A stretch of DNA of 64,000 bases. Source: a virus. The notes under the pieces were generated by a model. It made no database searches. It saw only the letters and a program-made list of their open reading frames with translations, and was not told the DNA's origin. Below are positions 1 to 7,999 of this stretch, one piece after another (position 1 is the stretch's first letter; each line of letters opens with the position of its first letter). The stretch is from positions 1-64,000 of the IMG/VR virus record IMGVR_UViG_3300043772_001024. One strand, 5' to 3'. A program made the position numbers and the translations under genes.

Positions 1-2
1 GG

Positions 3-299
3 CATATGTATGCACATGGTACCAAAAAAGGAGACTTCAGACCATTTATTTTTATATCTGAGATGAACTTATTAGTAAAGACAGGATATCTTACTGAAGA
101 TGAGAGAAAGAATCTAAATGCTATGTTGAATAGTAATGATGATGACAATGCTCACCTTACTGGATACTCTATACTTACATTAAGAGCTAAGAGGATAGAA
201 GAAATGGGTTCATGGACTCCTGAGAATGAAAAATACAAGGATGTTAACTACACTAGGGATATTATTAATCCTGAAATATTTTTAAATTATACATTATGA
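3..299 (+). CDS. Hypothetical protein, probably cut by the window start
   Basis: This reading frame is open from the left edge and ends at TGA 297-299. The first ATG is at 6, but the N-terminus reads like the middle of a protein, so the true start probably lies upstream of the window. The visible part is about 98 residues, soluble and charged, with an acidic Asn/Asp run near the middle. I do not recognise a family. Its stop overlaps the ATG of the next gene (ATGA, 4 nt), which suggests translational coupling within the same rightward operon. Confidence 0.6.
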   Translation, partial: HMYAHGTKKGDFRPFIFISEMNLLVKTGYLTEDERKNLNAMLNSNDDDNAHLTGYSILTLRAKRIEEMGSWTPENEKYKDVNYTRDIINPEIFLNYTL

Positions 300-481
300 G
301 TGATTTAACATGTATTAAATGTGGAGCTCCGGCTACCAAAAGGTATAGTCCTGATCTAGACATCAAGGGTATTGGAATGTGTGCAGAGCATACAGATGAG
401 ATCATGATGGATCTTATGGTTACTCAGTTTGATAAGAAGGGTTGGGAGAAGTTTGAGAAAAAGTATATTAAAAAGAAATAA
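296..481 (+). CDS. Small zinc-ribbon-like protein
   Basis: A 61-aa protein with an N-terminal CxxC pair (CIKC, residues 6-9) and a later Cys and His (CAEH, about residues 29-32). Together these form a plausible C2CH zinc site. The C-terminus is strongly basic (KKYIKKK). It starts at ATG 296, overlapping the previous stop by 4 nt. Its specific role is unknown; small zinc-binding proteins of this kind are common in phage early regions and may bind nucleic acid or host proteins. Confidence 0.7.
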   Translation: MSDLTCIKCGAPATKRYSPDLDIKGIGMCAEHTDEIMMDLMVTQFDKKGWEKFEKKYIKKK

Positions 482-482
482 T

Positions 483-710
483 ATGGAAGAAAAATTTATA
501 ACTGTTACCTTAAAAGAGGATCAAACACTTACTGATTGGCTTAGGGAAACATTAAAAAGCAGACTATCTAAAAGATACAAGATAGTACATTTGGCAGAAG
601 ATGCCGGTATAGACAAGTTTCAAGTGTACAGGTTCATGTATGGTAAGGAGGTCACAGGTAAGTTCTATGATAAGGTGTTTAAATACTTAACAGAAACAAA
701 AAATGAGTGA
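483..710 (+). CDS. Small helix-turn-helix-like protein
   Basis: A 75-aa protein starting at ATG 483, directly after the previous stop; an upstream extension to 429 would overlap the zinc-ribbon gene and is unlikely. Residues about 30-60 (KIVHLAEDAGIDKFQVYRF) match the spacing of a Cro/lambda-repressor helix-turn-helix: a helix with LAEDAG, a turn, then a recognition helix followed by a glycine. It could be a small transcription regulator or DNA-binding accessory protein. The HTH call is by pattern only. It overlaps the next gene by 8 nt. Confidence 0.65.
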   Translation: MEEKFITVTLKEDQTLTDWLRETLKSRLSKRYKIVHLAEDAGIDKFQVYRFMYGKEVTGKFYDKVFKYLTETKNE

Positions 711-954
711 GCAAGAGTTAGTTGATCTAGGTTTTGAGATGGTTCATATTATGAATCAACAAAGTGATAATGGTTATGATTATTATTATTATCAAAAAGA
801 ACTCTGCAGTGGTCTAGTCCTACACAGTACAGATAGTATTGATGTGAAAGATAACCATTGGGTGTTAAAATCATTTGAGATACCTGCTGTAGAGATAAAA
901 ACCAAAGATCACTACATGCAGTTTTTAGAAGTAATGAACAATATAATTTGCTAA
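703..954 (+). CDS. Hypothetical protein
   Basis: An 83-aa acidic protein starting at ATG 703 inside the end of the previous gene. It has a run of tyrosines around residues 26-31 and no obvious motif or membrane segment. The family is not recognised. It lies in a tightly packed rightward operon of small genes upstream of the DNA repair and replication genes. Confidence 0.65.
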   Translation: MSEQELVDLGFEMVHIMNQQSDNGYDYYYYQKELCSGLVLHSTDSIDVKDNHWVLKSFEIPAVEIKTKDHYMQFLEVMNNIIC

Positions 955-956
955 TT

Positions 957-1310
957 ATGTTTAGTGGTAAGTTTATAAAAAAAGATGGTAAATTAACTTA
1001 TGCCAGTCCTCAAGATAAGCTTGCTTATGATATGTTTCTAAGCAAGCTTGAAGATGGGCAAATAGTAGATATGTATATTGATCTTGCTAGTGCAGATCAT
1101 AGTAAAGCTCAGTTGGCTAAAGTACATGCCTGTATCCGGGAACTTGCAAAGGAGTCCGGTTATACATTTGATGAGATGAAAATTGTGGTGAAACAAGCAT
1201 CTGGACTTGAAGATAAGTCCTTTGCTGATTGTAGTAAAGATGAATTGATGCTAGCTATTGAAGCTTGTATACAGATAGGTAGAGAGAACTATAATGTTAA
1301 TCTTGCGTAG
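957..1310 (+). CDS. Hypothetical protein, possibly NinB/Orf-like
   Basis: A 117-aa protein. ATG 957 is the best start, 2 nt after the previous stop; the frame also has a TTG at 948, which I reject. The C-terminal half has the order KAQLAKVHACIRELA...TFDEMK...SFADCSKDELMLAIE. This resembles phage NinB/Orf-type recombination accessory proteins, in which a helical segment is followed by a 'S-ADxSKxEL' segment. The resemblance is by eye and weak. The stop at 1308-1310 overlaps tail-to-tail with the oppositely oriented gene that ends at 1297. Confidence 0.6.
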   Translation: MFSGKFIKKDGKLTYASPQDKLAYDMFLSKLEDGQIVDMYIDLASADHSKAQLAKVHACIRELAKESGYTFDEMKIVVKQASGLEDKSFADCSKDELMLAIEACIQIGRENYNVNLA

Positions 1311-1617
1311 GTTTTTTGTCTTCTCCTCCTTCAATTTCAATTTCTTTTATGTCAAAAAGTTCTTTTTCACCAGCCTGTCTTTCAATCTCAGCTAAAAGAA
1401 GTAACATGGTTTTAAATGCTGCCTCATGCTCAGTGTGTGGCTCATTTTCAGCTTCAGCAGACATTACTTTTTTAATCAATGCTTCATATTTTTCTTGATC
1501 TTTTTCTTGTTTAAATATGTAAAGCATTGTAGCCTTAAGCATCAAATAGAAATTTTTATTTAGCTTGATGTCTATAACAGCATCATTTTTAATCTCCCTT
1601 ACTTTAATAGTACTCAT
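1297..1617 (-). CDS. Hypothetical acidic protein, lone leftward gene in the replication block
   Basis: A 106-aa protein on the minus strand starting at ATG 1617. The frame extends to 1686, but that part is a low-complexity hydrophobic translation overlapping the glycosylase gene, so I reject it. The N-terminus (MSTIKVREIKNDAVIDIKLNK) is followed by a helical, Glu-rich body and an acidic tail ending in KKPTQD. The composition is that of a real phage protein, whereas the plus-strand reading of the same bases is Ser/Phe-rich shadow. It is divergent from the uracil-DNA glycosylase gene (start 1649) across a 31-bp A/T-rich gap. Function unknown. Confidence 0.75.
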   Translation of the reverse strand: MSTIKVREIKNDAVIDIKLNKNFYLMLKATMLYIFKQEKDQEKYEALIKKVMSAEAENEPHTEHEAAFKTMLLLLAEIERQAGEKELFDIKEIEIEGGEDKKPTQD

Positions 1618-1648
1618 AGTATTAATTTTAAACAAAAATAAACAAAAA

Positions 1649-2347
1649 ATGGATTTACAGGAAATTAAACAAAAAATGTTTATCAAACTTGAACCTAGTG
1701 GTTGGGACAGAGTTTTTAAATCTTTTATATTTAGCTCTGACTTTGATGAGATACTAACTAGGTTATATACACTAAGTCAAGCTGATAAAAGGTTTACTCC
1801 ACCATTGAAACAGGTGTTTAGAGCATTTGAAGAGTGTCCTTATGATAAACTAAAAGTAGTTTTTATAGGACAAGATCCTTACCCGGGTTTGGGACATGCT
1901 GATGGTATATCATTTAGCTGTAGTAATACAGGTAAAGCACAACCAAGTCTTAGATTTATTTTAGAAGAAGTAAACAGAACTGTTTATAATGGACATGTAG
2001 CAAGTGAAGATGTGGATTTGACTAGATGGTCTAACCAAGGTATACTTATGCTTAATACAGCTCTTACAACTGAAGTAGGAAAGATTGGAAAGCATTATGA
2101 TATCTGGCAGAAATTTACAGCATATCTGCTTGATTGGCTTAATAGTTACAACTCAGGACTTATTTATGTATACATGGGTAAAAAAGCTGAAGAATGGTCA
2201 GATTTTACTACTAATACAGACTATAAATTCATGGTAAAGCATCCGGCAAGTGCAGCATATAATGGATCCAAATGGGATTCAGATAATTTATTTATTAAAA
2301 TATCTACAGTAGTAACAAATACAACTGGTGAAATAATAACTTGGTAA
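1649..2347 (+). CDS. ung: Uracil-DNA glycosylase, family 1-like
   Basis: A 232-aa protein. Uracil-DNA glycosylase removes uracil from DNA by cleaving the N-glycosidic bond. Visible motifs are GQDPYPG (residues 74-80, catalytic Asp 76), the WSNQGILMLNTALT segment (127-140) matching the Ung 'WAxQGVLLLNxxLT' block, and HPASAAY (198-204) in the place of Ung 'HPSPLS'. The usual GQDPYH is GQDPYP here. ATG 1649 is preceded by an A-rich tract and gives a normal Ung length; the longer frame from 1565 would add a spurious hydrophobic leader. It is the first gene of the run leading to the helicase. Confidence 0.9.
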   Translation: MDLQEIKQKMFIKLEPSGWDRVFKSFIFSSDFDEILTRLYTLSQADKRFTPPLKQVFRAFEECPYDKLKVVFIGQDPYPGLGHADGISFSCSNTGKAQPSLRFILEEVNRTVYNGHVASEDVDLTRWSNQGILMLNTALTTEVGKIGKHYDIWQKFTAYLLDWLNSYNSGLIYVYMGKKAEEWSDFTTNTDYKFMVKHPASAAYNGSKWDSDNLFIKISTVVTNTTGEIITW

Positions 2348-2348
2348 T

Positions 2349-2936
2349 ATGACAGATATATTTACAAGACTAATTCAAGAGGGATTAGCACCAAATACTT
2401 ATTATGTATTGCACTGTATAAAAGAGAAGATTGTTCCAAATAAGTTTGTGAATAAAGAACTTGAGTGCAAAAGGCTGCAAACGGACAATTGGTTGACTCA
2501 AAACTTGGAATTAACAAGTAAAAGTCTTATCTTTATGGAAGAAATCAATGGCTATTTCAAAAGAACCAAGAAGAAAACTTCACAAGATTTAATGGGCAGT
2601 AACTTTATTGCAAGTATAGAGGCATATGTAGAAATATTTCCTAATAAGAAGCTATCCTCTGGTAAATATGCTAGGGTAAATGCCAAGAATCTAGAAGCTC
2701 CATTTAGATGGTTCTTTGAAACATATGATTATGATTGGGAAACCGTCCTTAAAGCTACAGAAAAGTATGTTGATGAATTTAGTATAAGAAGGTATGAGTT
2801 TATGAGGACTGCACAATATTTTATTAGGAAGCAGAACATAGACAAGACCTTTGAGTCTGACCTAGCAACTTACTGTGAAATTATTAGGAATGGTGATGAT
2901 GAAGAACAAGTATATTTTAGTGAGAAAGTAGTATGA
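2349..2936 (+). CDS. Hypothetical replication-block protein
   Basis: A 195-aa protein starting 1 nt after the glycosylase stop and overlapping the next small gene by 4 nt. It is basic in the first half and acidic at the very end (GDDEEQVYFSEKVV). The N-terminal half has predicted helices with spacing that could form a winged-helix fold, but I see no diagnostic motif. Its place just upstream of the DnaB-type helicase would suit a helicase loader or initiation factor; that is inference from position only. Confidence 0.7.
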   Translation: MTDIFTRLIQEGLAPNTYYVLHCIKEKIVPNKFVNKELECKRLQTDNWLTQNLELTSKSLIFMEEINGYFKRTKKKTSQDLMGSNFIASIEAYVEIFPNKKLSSGKYARVNAKNLEAPFRWFFETYDYDWETVLKATEKYVDEFSIRRYEFMRTAQYFIRKQNIDKTFESDLATYCEIIRNGDDEEQVYFSEKVV

Positions 2937-3109
2937 CAAACTTAAAGTTATTAATGATTGCTGTTGTGGGGTCTTTGTTTTGTTTTACTGTGATTGATTT
3001 CTTTATTGTAGAGATCAAGTTTGGGCAATACTTAATAATTGAACTACTGATGGCAATTATACATGGTTTTTATAACTATGTTAAGAACAAATATTTAACT
3101 AATACATAA
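2933..3109 (+). CDS. Small membrane protein with two transmembrane segments
   Basis: A 58-aa protein starting at ATG 2933, which overlaps the previous stop (ATGA), and ending with TAA 3107-3109. Two hydrophobic segments are visible: residues about 4-28 (LKLLMIAVVGSLFCFTVIDF and on) and about 32-46 (YLIIELLMAIIHGF), followed by a short basic tail. It is a likely inner-membrane miniprotein. The start overlap and snug fit before the helicase gene support a real gene. Function unknown; small phage membrane proteins can act in superinfection exclusion or lysis. Confidence 0.65.
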   Translation: MTNLKLLMIAVVGSLFCFTVIDFFIVEIKFGQYLIIELLMAIIHGFYNYVKNKYLTNT

Positions 3110-3114
3110 TAAAC

Positions 3115-4140
3115 ATGGCAGAATTATTTAATGGTGCACAAGCACTACAACCTGTAAGTGAAAGAGATGCTTTACACAAAGCATTAGCAAAGATTGCGGC
3201 TAGAAGCCGGGGAGATATTAAATCTTTAAGAAGTGCTTGGCCCAAATTTAATGATGCCTTTTGTGATGGATTAGAGTGGAGAACTATCACTGTAGTAGGT
3301 GCTAGACCTGGAACAGGTAAGACTTTGTTTATGGAACAGTTGATTAGTGATATTATACAAAATAATGCTGATCAAAGATTCCGGGTATTAAAGTTTCAGA
3401 TGGAAATGGTTGAAGAAACCAGTGGTGTAAGAAAGCTTAGTTTAAACACAGGTGCTGATTACAATACTCTTATGAGTAAAGGTAAAAAGATTGCTAAAGA
3501 TCTTTTTGAAAAATGTAAACAGTATTATGATAATACAGCTCATAAAGACATTATAGATGTAGTTTATGATGCATGTACTGTAGATGAAATGTGTGCCACA
3601 GTACATTACCAAATGCAAAAACACTCTAAAATGATTGTTGATGCAGATGGTAATCAGAAGACTGAGTACACTAATATGTTGGTAGCAATAGATCATTCAG
3701 CTTTATTTAAGAATGGTAAGGGACAAAAAGATAAATTTGAAATGTTAGGAGCTCTAGGTGAAGCACTCACTATGTTAAAGAAGAAGTATCCAGTAGCTTT
3801 TGTAGTCCTCAGCCAGTTGAATAGAAACATAGATGATCCTAAGAGAGCTGTAGATGCTGATTATGGTAATTATGTACTAGATTCAGATATCTATGGTTCC
3901 GATGCATTGTTACAACATGCTGATGTTGTCTTGGGTATTAATAAACCTTCTCTAAGAAAAATAAGACAGTATGGGCCTGACAGATATATTATAAATGATG
4001 AAGACATCTTGGTCTTTCACTTTTTAAAGTCTAGGAATGGTACCACAAGGATAAGTTTCTTTAAACTTGATAGAGAGGTGATGAGGATAATAGAGATACC
4101 TACTCCAGCATGTGCAACTAAAAAAGTATCAACACAGTAA
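3115..4140 (+). CDS. Replicative DNA helicase, DnaB C-terminal-like
   Basis: A 341-aa protein matching the RecA-fold motor domain of DnaB-family hexameric helicases, which unwind duplex DNA ahead of the replication fork using NTP. Walker A is GARPGTGKT (residues 62-70). Walker B-like MLVAIDHSALF is at about 188-198. The H4-type motif VVLSQLNRN is near 229-237, close to the DnaB consensus 'LSQLNR'. The normal DnaB N-terminal primase-interaction domain is missing or reduced to about 50 residues. It starts at ATG 3115 in an A-rich context and is encoded upstream of the Sak4-like ATPase and primase. Confidence 0.9.
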   Translation: MAELFNGAQALQPVSERDALHKALAKIAARSRGDIKSLRSAWPKFNDAFCDGLEWRTITVVGARPGTGKTLFMEQLISDIIQNNADQRFRVLKFQMEMVEETSGVRKLSLNTGADYNTLMSKGKKIAKDLFEKCKQYYDNTAHKDIIDVVYDACTVDEMCATVHYQMQKHSKMIVDADGNQKTEYTNMLVAIDHSALFKNGKGQKDKFEMLGALGEALTMLKKKYPVAFVVLSQLNRNIDDPKRAVDADYGNYVLDSDIYGSDALLQHADVVLGINKPSLRKIRQYGPDRYIINDEDILVFHFLKSRNGTTRISFFKLDREVMRIIEIPTPACATKKVSTQ

Positions 4141-4149
4141 ATTTTAATT

Positions 4150-4818
4150 ATGAATATAAGAAAAGAAAAAGAGAAAGAGTTCTTTGTTAAGCACATGGAC
4201 ACTTTTAAGAAACTAGGGTTAGTTGACCCGTTTTTTATTATTAAAACTGCATTTTTCCAGAAAGGTAAGTATGGAAGACAAGTACAATTATTTGAGTCTG
4301 AAATTAGTAAGGGTGAGGACATCTACATGGAGTTCTATGACAATGTAAATGATGACAAGGGTAATCTTGTTGATGTTGTTCCCTTCAGTGAGGATAGACA
4401 GCTTTTTAAATACAAAGCTAATCCATTCTATGCTGAGGAGTATGACATCAAAGAGGGTAGTAACTTTAAAGGTGAGCCTTATATATTGTATACTGTTCCT
4501 TTGTCAGAGTTAGTAGCTGTACTAGATGATGGTACGGAGATTACCTATGCTCTGTATGAGAAGAGAAAAGAAGATGTTAAGAAAGAGGAGTCATTACCTA
4601 AACTCCAAAAGAGTTTATCATTGTTTCCTGACTTTGAAGAGGAGTTTCCTAGGAAAGAGAATGAGCTGTCACTAGATGAGGTTTATAATACAGAGATTGC
4701 AGATGCACCATTATCTGAAATGACTATCAGAGATTTTGCAGCAATTATGTTGATGAAACCAATAAGTGCAAGCCCATGGTTGAATGATATCATTAGACAA
4801 ACAAAAAGTGAGATATGA
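4150..4818 (+). CDS. Hypothetical replication-block protein
   Basis: A 222-aa acidic protein of unknown family. The N-terminal part (about residues 1-115) looks beta-rich, and the C-terminal part is Glu/Lys-rich and likely helical, with PLSEMTIRDFAAIMLMKPISASPWLN near the end. That segment resembles tails used for protein contacts, but no motif is diagnostic. It lies between the helicase and the Sak4-like ATPase and overlaps the ATPase start by 4 nt, so a replication or recombination accessory role is likely. Confidence 0.7.
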   Translation: MNIRKEKEKEFFVKHMDTFKKLGLVDPFFIIKTAFFQKGKYGRQVQLFESEISKGEDIYMEFYDNVNDDKGNLVDVVPFSEDRQLFKYKANPFYAEEYDIKEGSNFKGEPYILYTVPLSELVAVLDDGTEITYALYEKRKEDVKKEESLPKLQKSLSLFPDFEEEFPRKENELSLDEVYNTEIADAPLSEMTIRDFAAIMLMKPISASPWLNDIIRQTKSEI

Positions 4819-5537
4819 GTATAGTACTTCCTACAAGTAAAGTAAAGGCTGAAAGACAGAATCCAAAGAGAATGATTATTTATTCTAAGCCTAAGACTGG
4901 TAAAACAACTGCTTATGCCGGTCTTGAAAATAATTTAATCCTAGATTTGGAGAATGGTTCTGATTATGTTGAGGCACTTAAAGTAAAGATCAATAATTTA
5001 CAAGAGTTATTAGATGCTGGTAAAGCTATCAAGGCTGCTGGTAATCCATATAAGGTTGTTACTATTGATACTGTAACTGCATTAGAAGAAATGATACAAC
5101 CGCTTGCTGTTAAGCTTTATCGCGGAACCAGCATGGGTAAAAACTATGATGGAGACAATGTAACTTCACTACCAAATGGTGCTGGTTATTTATATATCCG
5201 TCAAGCATTCTTTCAAGTATTAGATTTTATTGATACCTTAGCTCCCCATATTATTTTATCTGGTCATATTAAAGACAAGGTAGTTGATGATAAGGGAGAG
5301 ATGGTTATGTCTGCAAACATTGATTTGACAGGTAAAATAAAGTCTCTTATTTGTGCTAATGCAGATGCTATTGGTTACATGTATAGAAAAGGTAACAAAA
5401 CTATTTTGAGTTTTAAAACTAATGAGGAGGTTACTTGTGGTGCAAGACCTGAGCATCTCCGTAATGAAGAAATAGTAGTTACTGAGATGAATGAAAAGGG
5501 TGAACTAGAGTTTCACTGGGATAAAATTTATGTATAA
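4815..5537 (+). CDS. Sak4-like RecA-fold ATPase (phage recombinase)
   Basis: A 240-aa single-domain P-loop NTPase of the Sak4 / phage nucleotide-binding (AAA_24) type. Walker A is SKPKTGKTT (residues 24-32), followed by the LILDLENGSDY segment. A Walker B-like VVTIDTVTALEEM is at about 81-93, and the IILSGHIKDK segment is typical of the family. Sak4 proteins promote single-strand annealing and work with a phage SSB; the next gene is an SSB candidate. The start overlaps the previous stop (ATGA). Confidence 0.85.
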   Translation: MSIVLPTSKVKAERQNPKRMIIYSKPKTGKTTAYAGLENNLILDLENGSDYVEALKVKINNLQELLDAGKAIKAAGNPYKVVTIDTVTALEEMIQPLAVKLYRGTSMGKNYDGDNVTSLPNGAGYLYIRQAFFQVLDFIDTLAPHIILSGHIKDKVVDDKGEMVMSANIDLTGKIKSLICANADAIGYMYRKGNKTILSFKTNEEVTCGARPEHLRNEEIVVTEMNEKGELEFHWDKIYV

Positions 5538-5559
5538 TAACAAATAAAATAGAAACAAA

Positions 5560-6240
5560 ATGGGATTAAGTACAACTGACTTAGGAACAGGTGGTAATGG
5601 ACTACCTAAAACAATTTCTCCAGGGAATCATGTGTTAAAGATTAACATGATAGATTTGGAAGACTTCAAATTTATTGATGGTGCAAAGCATTTGATTTTG
5701 CATGTTGAAACAGAACCAATTGCCGGCTTTGAGGGTTTTGCTCTGGACAAAGATAATCCTGAGAAGGGTCATTATGATGGTCAAATTGGTAGAATTAAAG
5801 CTAGCCAGTATGCATTTGCAGATGGTGAAACTAAAACTGGTATTAAGATCCAAAGAGATAGATCTATTCTAATTTTCTTACAGAGTCTTTGTAAAACTTT
5901 TGGTGTAAATGAGTGGTTTACTGAACAAGATGGTAAGCATGATACTATTGAAGACTTTGTGGATGCATTTAATGCAAGTGCACCTATCAAAGACAAGTAT
6001 CTTGAGTTCTGTGTTGCCGGTAGAGAGTATGAAGGTAAAACCGGTTATACTAACTATGACATGTGGTTGCCAAAATCAGAGAATAGAAAATATTCATTTG
6101 GTGAGATAGAGGAAGGAAAAGTTATTACTTTTGATGAATCTAAACATTTGAAAAAATTAGAGACAAAAGAAGTAAAAAGCTTTGGAGATGATGAGTTCAC
6201 AACTCCACCTAAAACATCTTCTGACTTCAGCCTAGACTAA
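5560..6240 (+). CDS. Candidate single-stranded DNA-binding protein
   Basis: A 226-aa protein. The body is beta-rich with conserved-looking glycines (LGTGGNGLPKTISPGNH at the N-terminus, then alternating hydrophobic strands), and the C-terminal tail is acidic and ends DFSLD, as in many SSBs whose acidic tails recruit partner enzymes. It lies directly after the Sak4-like ATPase and before the primase, which is where phage SSB partners are usually found. I see no unambiguous OB-fold motif, so the call rests on tail, composition and context. A stem-loop follows the stop. Confidence 0.6.
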   Translation: MGLSTTDLGTGGNGLPKTISPGNHVLKINMIDLEDFKFIDGAKHLILHVETEPIAGFEGFALDKDNPEKGHYDGQIGRIKASQYAFADGETKTGIKIQRDRSILIFLQSLCKTFGVNEWFTEQDGKHDTIEDFVDAFNASAPIKDKYLEFCVAGREYEGKTGYTNYDMWLPKSENRKYSFGEIEEGKVITFDESKHLKKLETKEVKSFGDDEFTTPPKTSSDFSLD

Positions 6241-6246
6241 TAGTTA

Positions 6247-6282
6247 TAGGGGGAGTTAGAAATGGCTTCCCCTTAATTTTTA
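6247..6282 (+). terminator. Stem-loop terminator after the candidate SSB gene
   Basis: An AGGGG(G)A arm at about 6248-6254 pairs with TTCCCCT at 6267-6273 (one G-T pair), with a loop of roughly 12 nt, followed by TAATTTTTA. The U-run is imperfect, so it may be a partial terminator that tunes read-through into the primase gene. Confidence 0.6.
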
Positions 6283-6293
6283 AACTAGGTAGT

Positions 6294-7283
6294 ATGATTT
6301 CAACAAAAAATTTAATTACTGAAATTGAGCAGGTTCCAAAAGAGTGGATCTTTGAATATTATCTGAATCTAAAAGAGAAACTAACAGGTCAGGATGTAAA
6401 GATGCTATCTGCATTTAATTCAAAGGACAAGGTTCCCTCCATGTTTGTATATTTTGATGTTAACTATTCATCATATAAGTTCAAGGACTTTTCATCTGGT
6501 TATCAGGGAGATGGTATTGAGATGGTAAAGTATCTCTTTAACATGCCGTCAGCTGGTCATGCAATAAACAAAATAATTCTAGATTATCAACAGTTTCTTA
6601 CAAACAATGATGTGTATGTTGCAGAGCCTACTATGTTCCATGATAAGTATAAGGTTGTGGATTATGAAATGAGGCACTGGAATAACTTTGATCAGAATTA
6701 TTGGATGCGGTTTAAGATTGGGTCATCCATGCTTGATAGATATAATGTAGTTCCATTGTCTTTCTTTACTATGAGTAAGAGTGAAGCTGATGGTAGTATC
6801 ACATCTCATACATTTAGGAAGTCCCATACATATGGTTACTTTAGGAATGATGGTAGTTTGTACAAGATATATATGCCAAAGAGTACTCAGAAAAAGTTTA
6901 TCAAGGTTGAGAATTATATTCAGGGCACAGATCAGTTACTATATAACTGTAAGTATCTGGTTATTACTTCATCACTTAAGGATCTAATGGCTTTTAATAA
7001 GCTAGGTATTAGTAATATTGAAGCAATTGCTCCGGACAGTGAGAATACTATGATTGGAGAAAAGGTTATTGGAGAACTGAAGCTTAAGTATAACAAGATT
7101 GTTGTTTTGTTTGACAATGATGAGCCCGGTATTAAAGCTGCTGAAAGATACAAAGACAAGTATGGATTTAGCTATATACTGCTACCAATGGAAAAAGATC
7201 TATCAGATTCAGTAAAAGAACATGGTATAGATAAAGTTAGAGAAGTGTTATTCCCATTATTAAAACAAGCATTATGTATTTAG
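6294..7283 (+). CDS. DNA primase, TOPRIM (DnaG-like)
   Basis: A 329-aa primase that would make RNA primers for DNA replication. The C-terminal TOPRIM fold shows YLVITSSLKDLMAF (about 220-233), VVLFDNDEPGIKAA (about 269-282, the metal-binding DxD-type motif) and KDLSD (about 301-305). The N-terminal part has the 'PSMFVYFD...YKFKDFSSGYQGDGIEMV' layout of a CHC2-type zinc domain but lacks the usual Cys/His ligands. The helicase is a separate gene (3115-4140), so this is a split primase-helicase arrangement. It overlaps the following coiled-coil gene by 10 nt. Confidence 0.85.
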   Translation: MISTKNLITEIEQVPKEWIFEYYLNLKEKLTGQDVKMLSAFNSKDKVPSMFVYFDVNYSSYKFKDFSSGYQGDGIEMVKYLFNMPSAGHAINKIILDYQQFLTNNDVYVAEPTMFHDKYKVVDYEMRHWNNFDQNYWMRFKIGSSMLDRYNVVPLSFFTMSKSEADGSITSHTFRKSHTYGYFRNDGSLYKIYMPKSTQKKFIKVENYIQGTDQLLYNCKYLVITSSLKDLMAFNKLGISNIEAIAPDSENTMIGEKVIGELKLKYNKIVVLFDNDEPGIKAAERYKDKYGFSYILLPMEKDLSDSVKEHGIDKVREVLFPLLKQALCI

Positions 7284-7603
7284 AAAGAACAATGGATGAA
7301 CTTGAGAGGAATCTTGATAATGTTAATAGTTATTTTGTTGACTTAAGAGACCAAGTTGAGAGAGAATTAAAAGATTACAATGATGAAATAGCTGAACTTA
7401 AAGATGAGATATCTACACTTGAAGCACAAAATATACTTCTTGAAGAACAGTTAGAAGATCTTAAAAAAGAAAATGCTATGTTTCAACTTGAGTTAGCTGA
7501 AATAACAATCCATTACTTACACCATAAAGGTGAAAATGAAGTTTTTAAAAGTAAATTAATACACATGCAACGTGAGCTGGATTTATCAAGGAAAAGAATT
7601 TAA
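7274..7603 (+). CDS. Coiled-coil protein
   Basis: A 109-aa protein that is almost entirely a predicted coiled coil, with Glu/Lys/Leu heptads from about residue 8 to 75 (for example ELKDEISTLEAQNILLEEQL). ATG 7274 overlaps the primase end; an alternative ATG is at 7292. No enzymatic motif is present. It may be a scaffold or oligomerisation partner in the replication block. The next gene starts inside its 3' end in another frame. Confidence 0.7.
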   Translation: MYLERTMDELERNLDNVNSYFVDLRDQVERELKDYNDEIAELKDEISTLEAQNILLEEQLEDLKKENAMFQLELAEITIHYLHHKGENEVFKSKLIHMQRELDLSRKRI

Positions 7604-7997
7604 TGAAGGTGACATACCTCAAGGAGGTGTAGGATTTATTTATATTATGACCGCTATCATAGATGGTAAGTCTGTTGCATACATTGGTAAGAAGAACTTC
7701 TTTGCCAATATTAAAAGACCTCTAGGTAAAAAAGCTCTAGCAATGTCCACGGACAAGAGACTTAAAAAGTACAAGAGGGAATTAAAACCAGATTTTATGA
7801 ACTATTACAGTAGTAATAAAATGCTAAAGGAAGCTCACAAAGCTGGAGTACCAATCAAAAGAGAAATTCTTGTGATTTGTTCTACCCAGATGGAGCTGAC
7901 ATATCAAGAAGTAAAGCACCAGTTTCAATATGAGGTGCTTGAGAAAGATGAGTATTTAAACGGGAACATTCTAGGAAGGTTCTATAAAACAAAGTAA
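7572..7997 (+). CDS. GIY-YIG-like phage protein (Seg-type endonuclease family)
   Basis: A 141-aa protein. It probably uses GTG 7572, because related phage proteins begin with a W-x-Y-x-GKEF block, and starting at the later ATG 7647 would remove it. The GFIYIMT...SVAYIGKKNF stretch (about residues 21-43) has the GIY-YIG layout with GFIY and YIG. A downstream ELTYQEVKHQFQYEVL...YLNGNILGRFY segment is typical of a T4-like phage family of putative GIY-YIG endonucleases. It could cut DNA, but the catalytic Arg and Glu are not certain, so activity is unproven. It overlaps the coiled-coil gene by 32 nt. Confidence 0.7.
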   Translation: MSWIYQGKEFNEGDIPQGGVGFIYIMTAIIDGKSVAYIGKKNFFANIKRPLGKKALAMSTDKRLKKYKRELKPDFMNYYSSNKMLKEAHKAGVPIKREILVICSTQMELTYQEVKHQFQYEVLEKDEYLNGNILGRFYKTK

Positions 7998-7999
7998 TT

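Noticed and set aside
948-956. TTG start for the 117-aa NinB-like gene
   Set aside because: ATG 957 lies 2 nt after the upstream stop and fits the SD-less, ATG-starting pattern of the window.
1565-1648. N-terminal hydrophobic extension of the glycosylase (a possible signal or TM segment)
   Set aside because: It overlaps the divergent minus-strand gene and the leader; the Ung fold begins after ATG 1649 with an A-rich leader and normal length.
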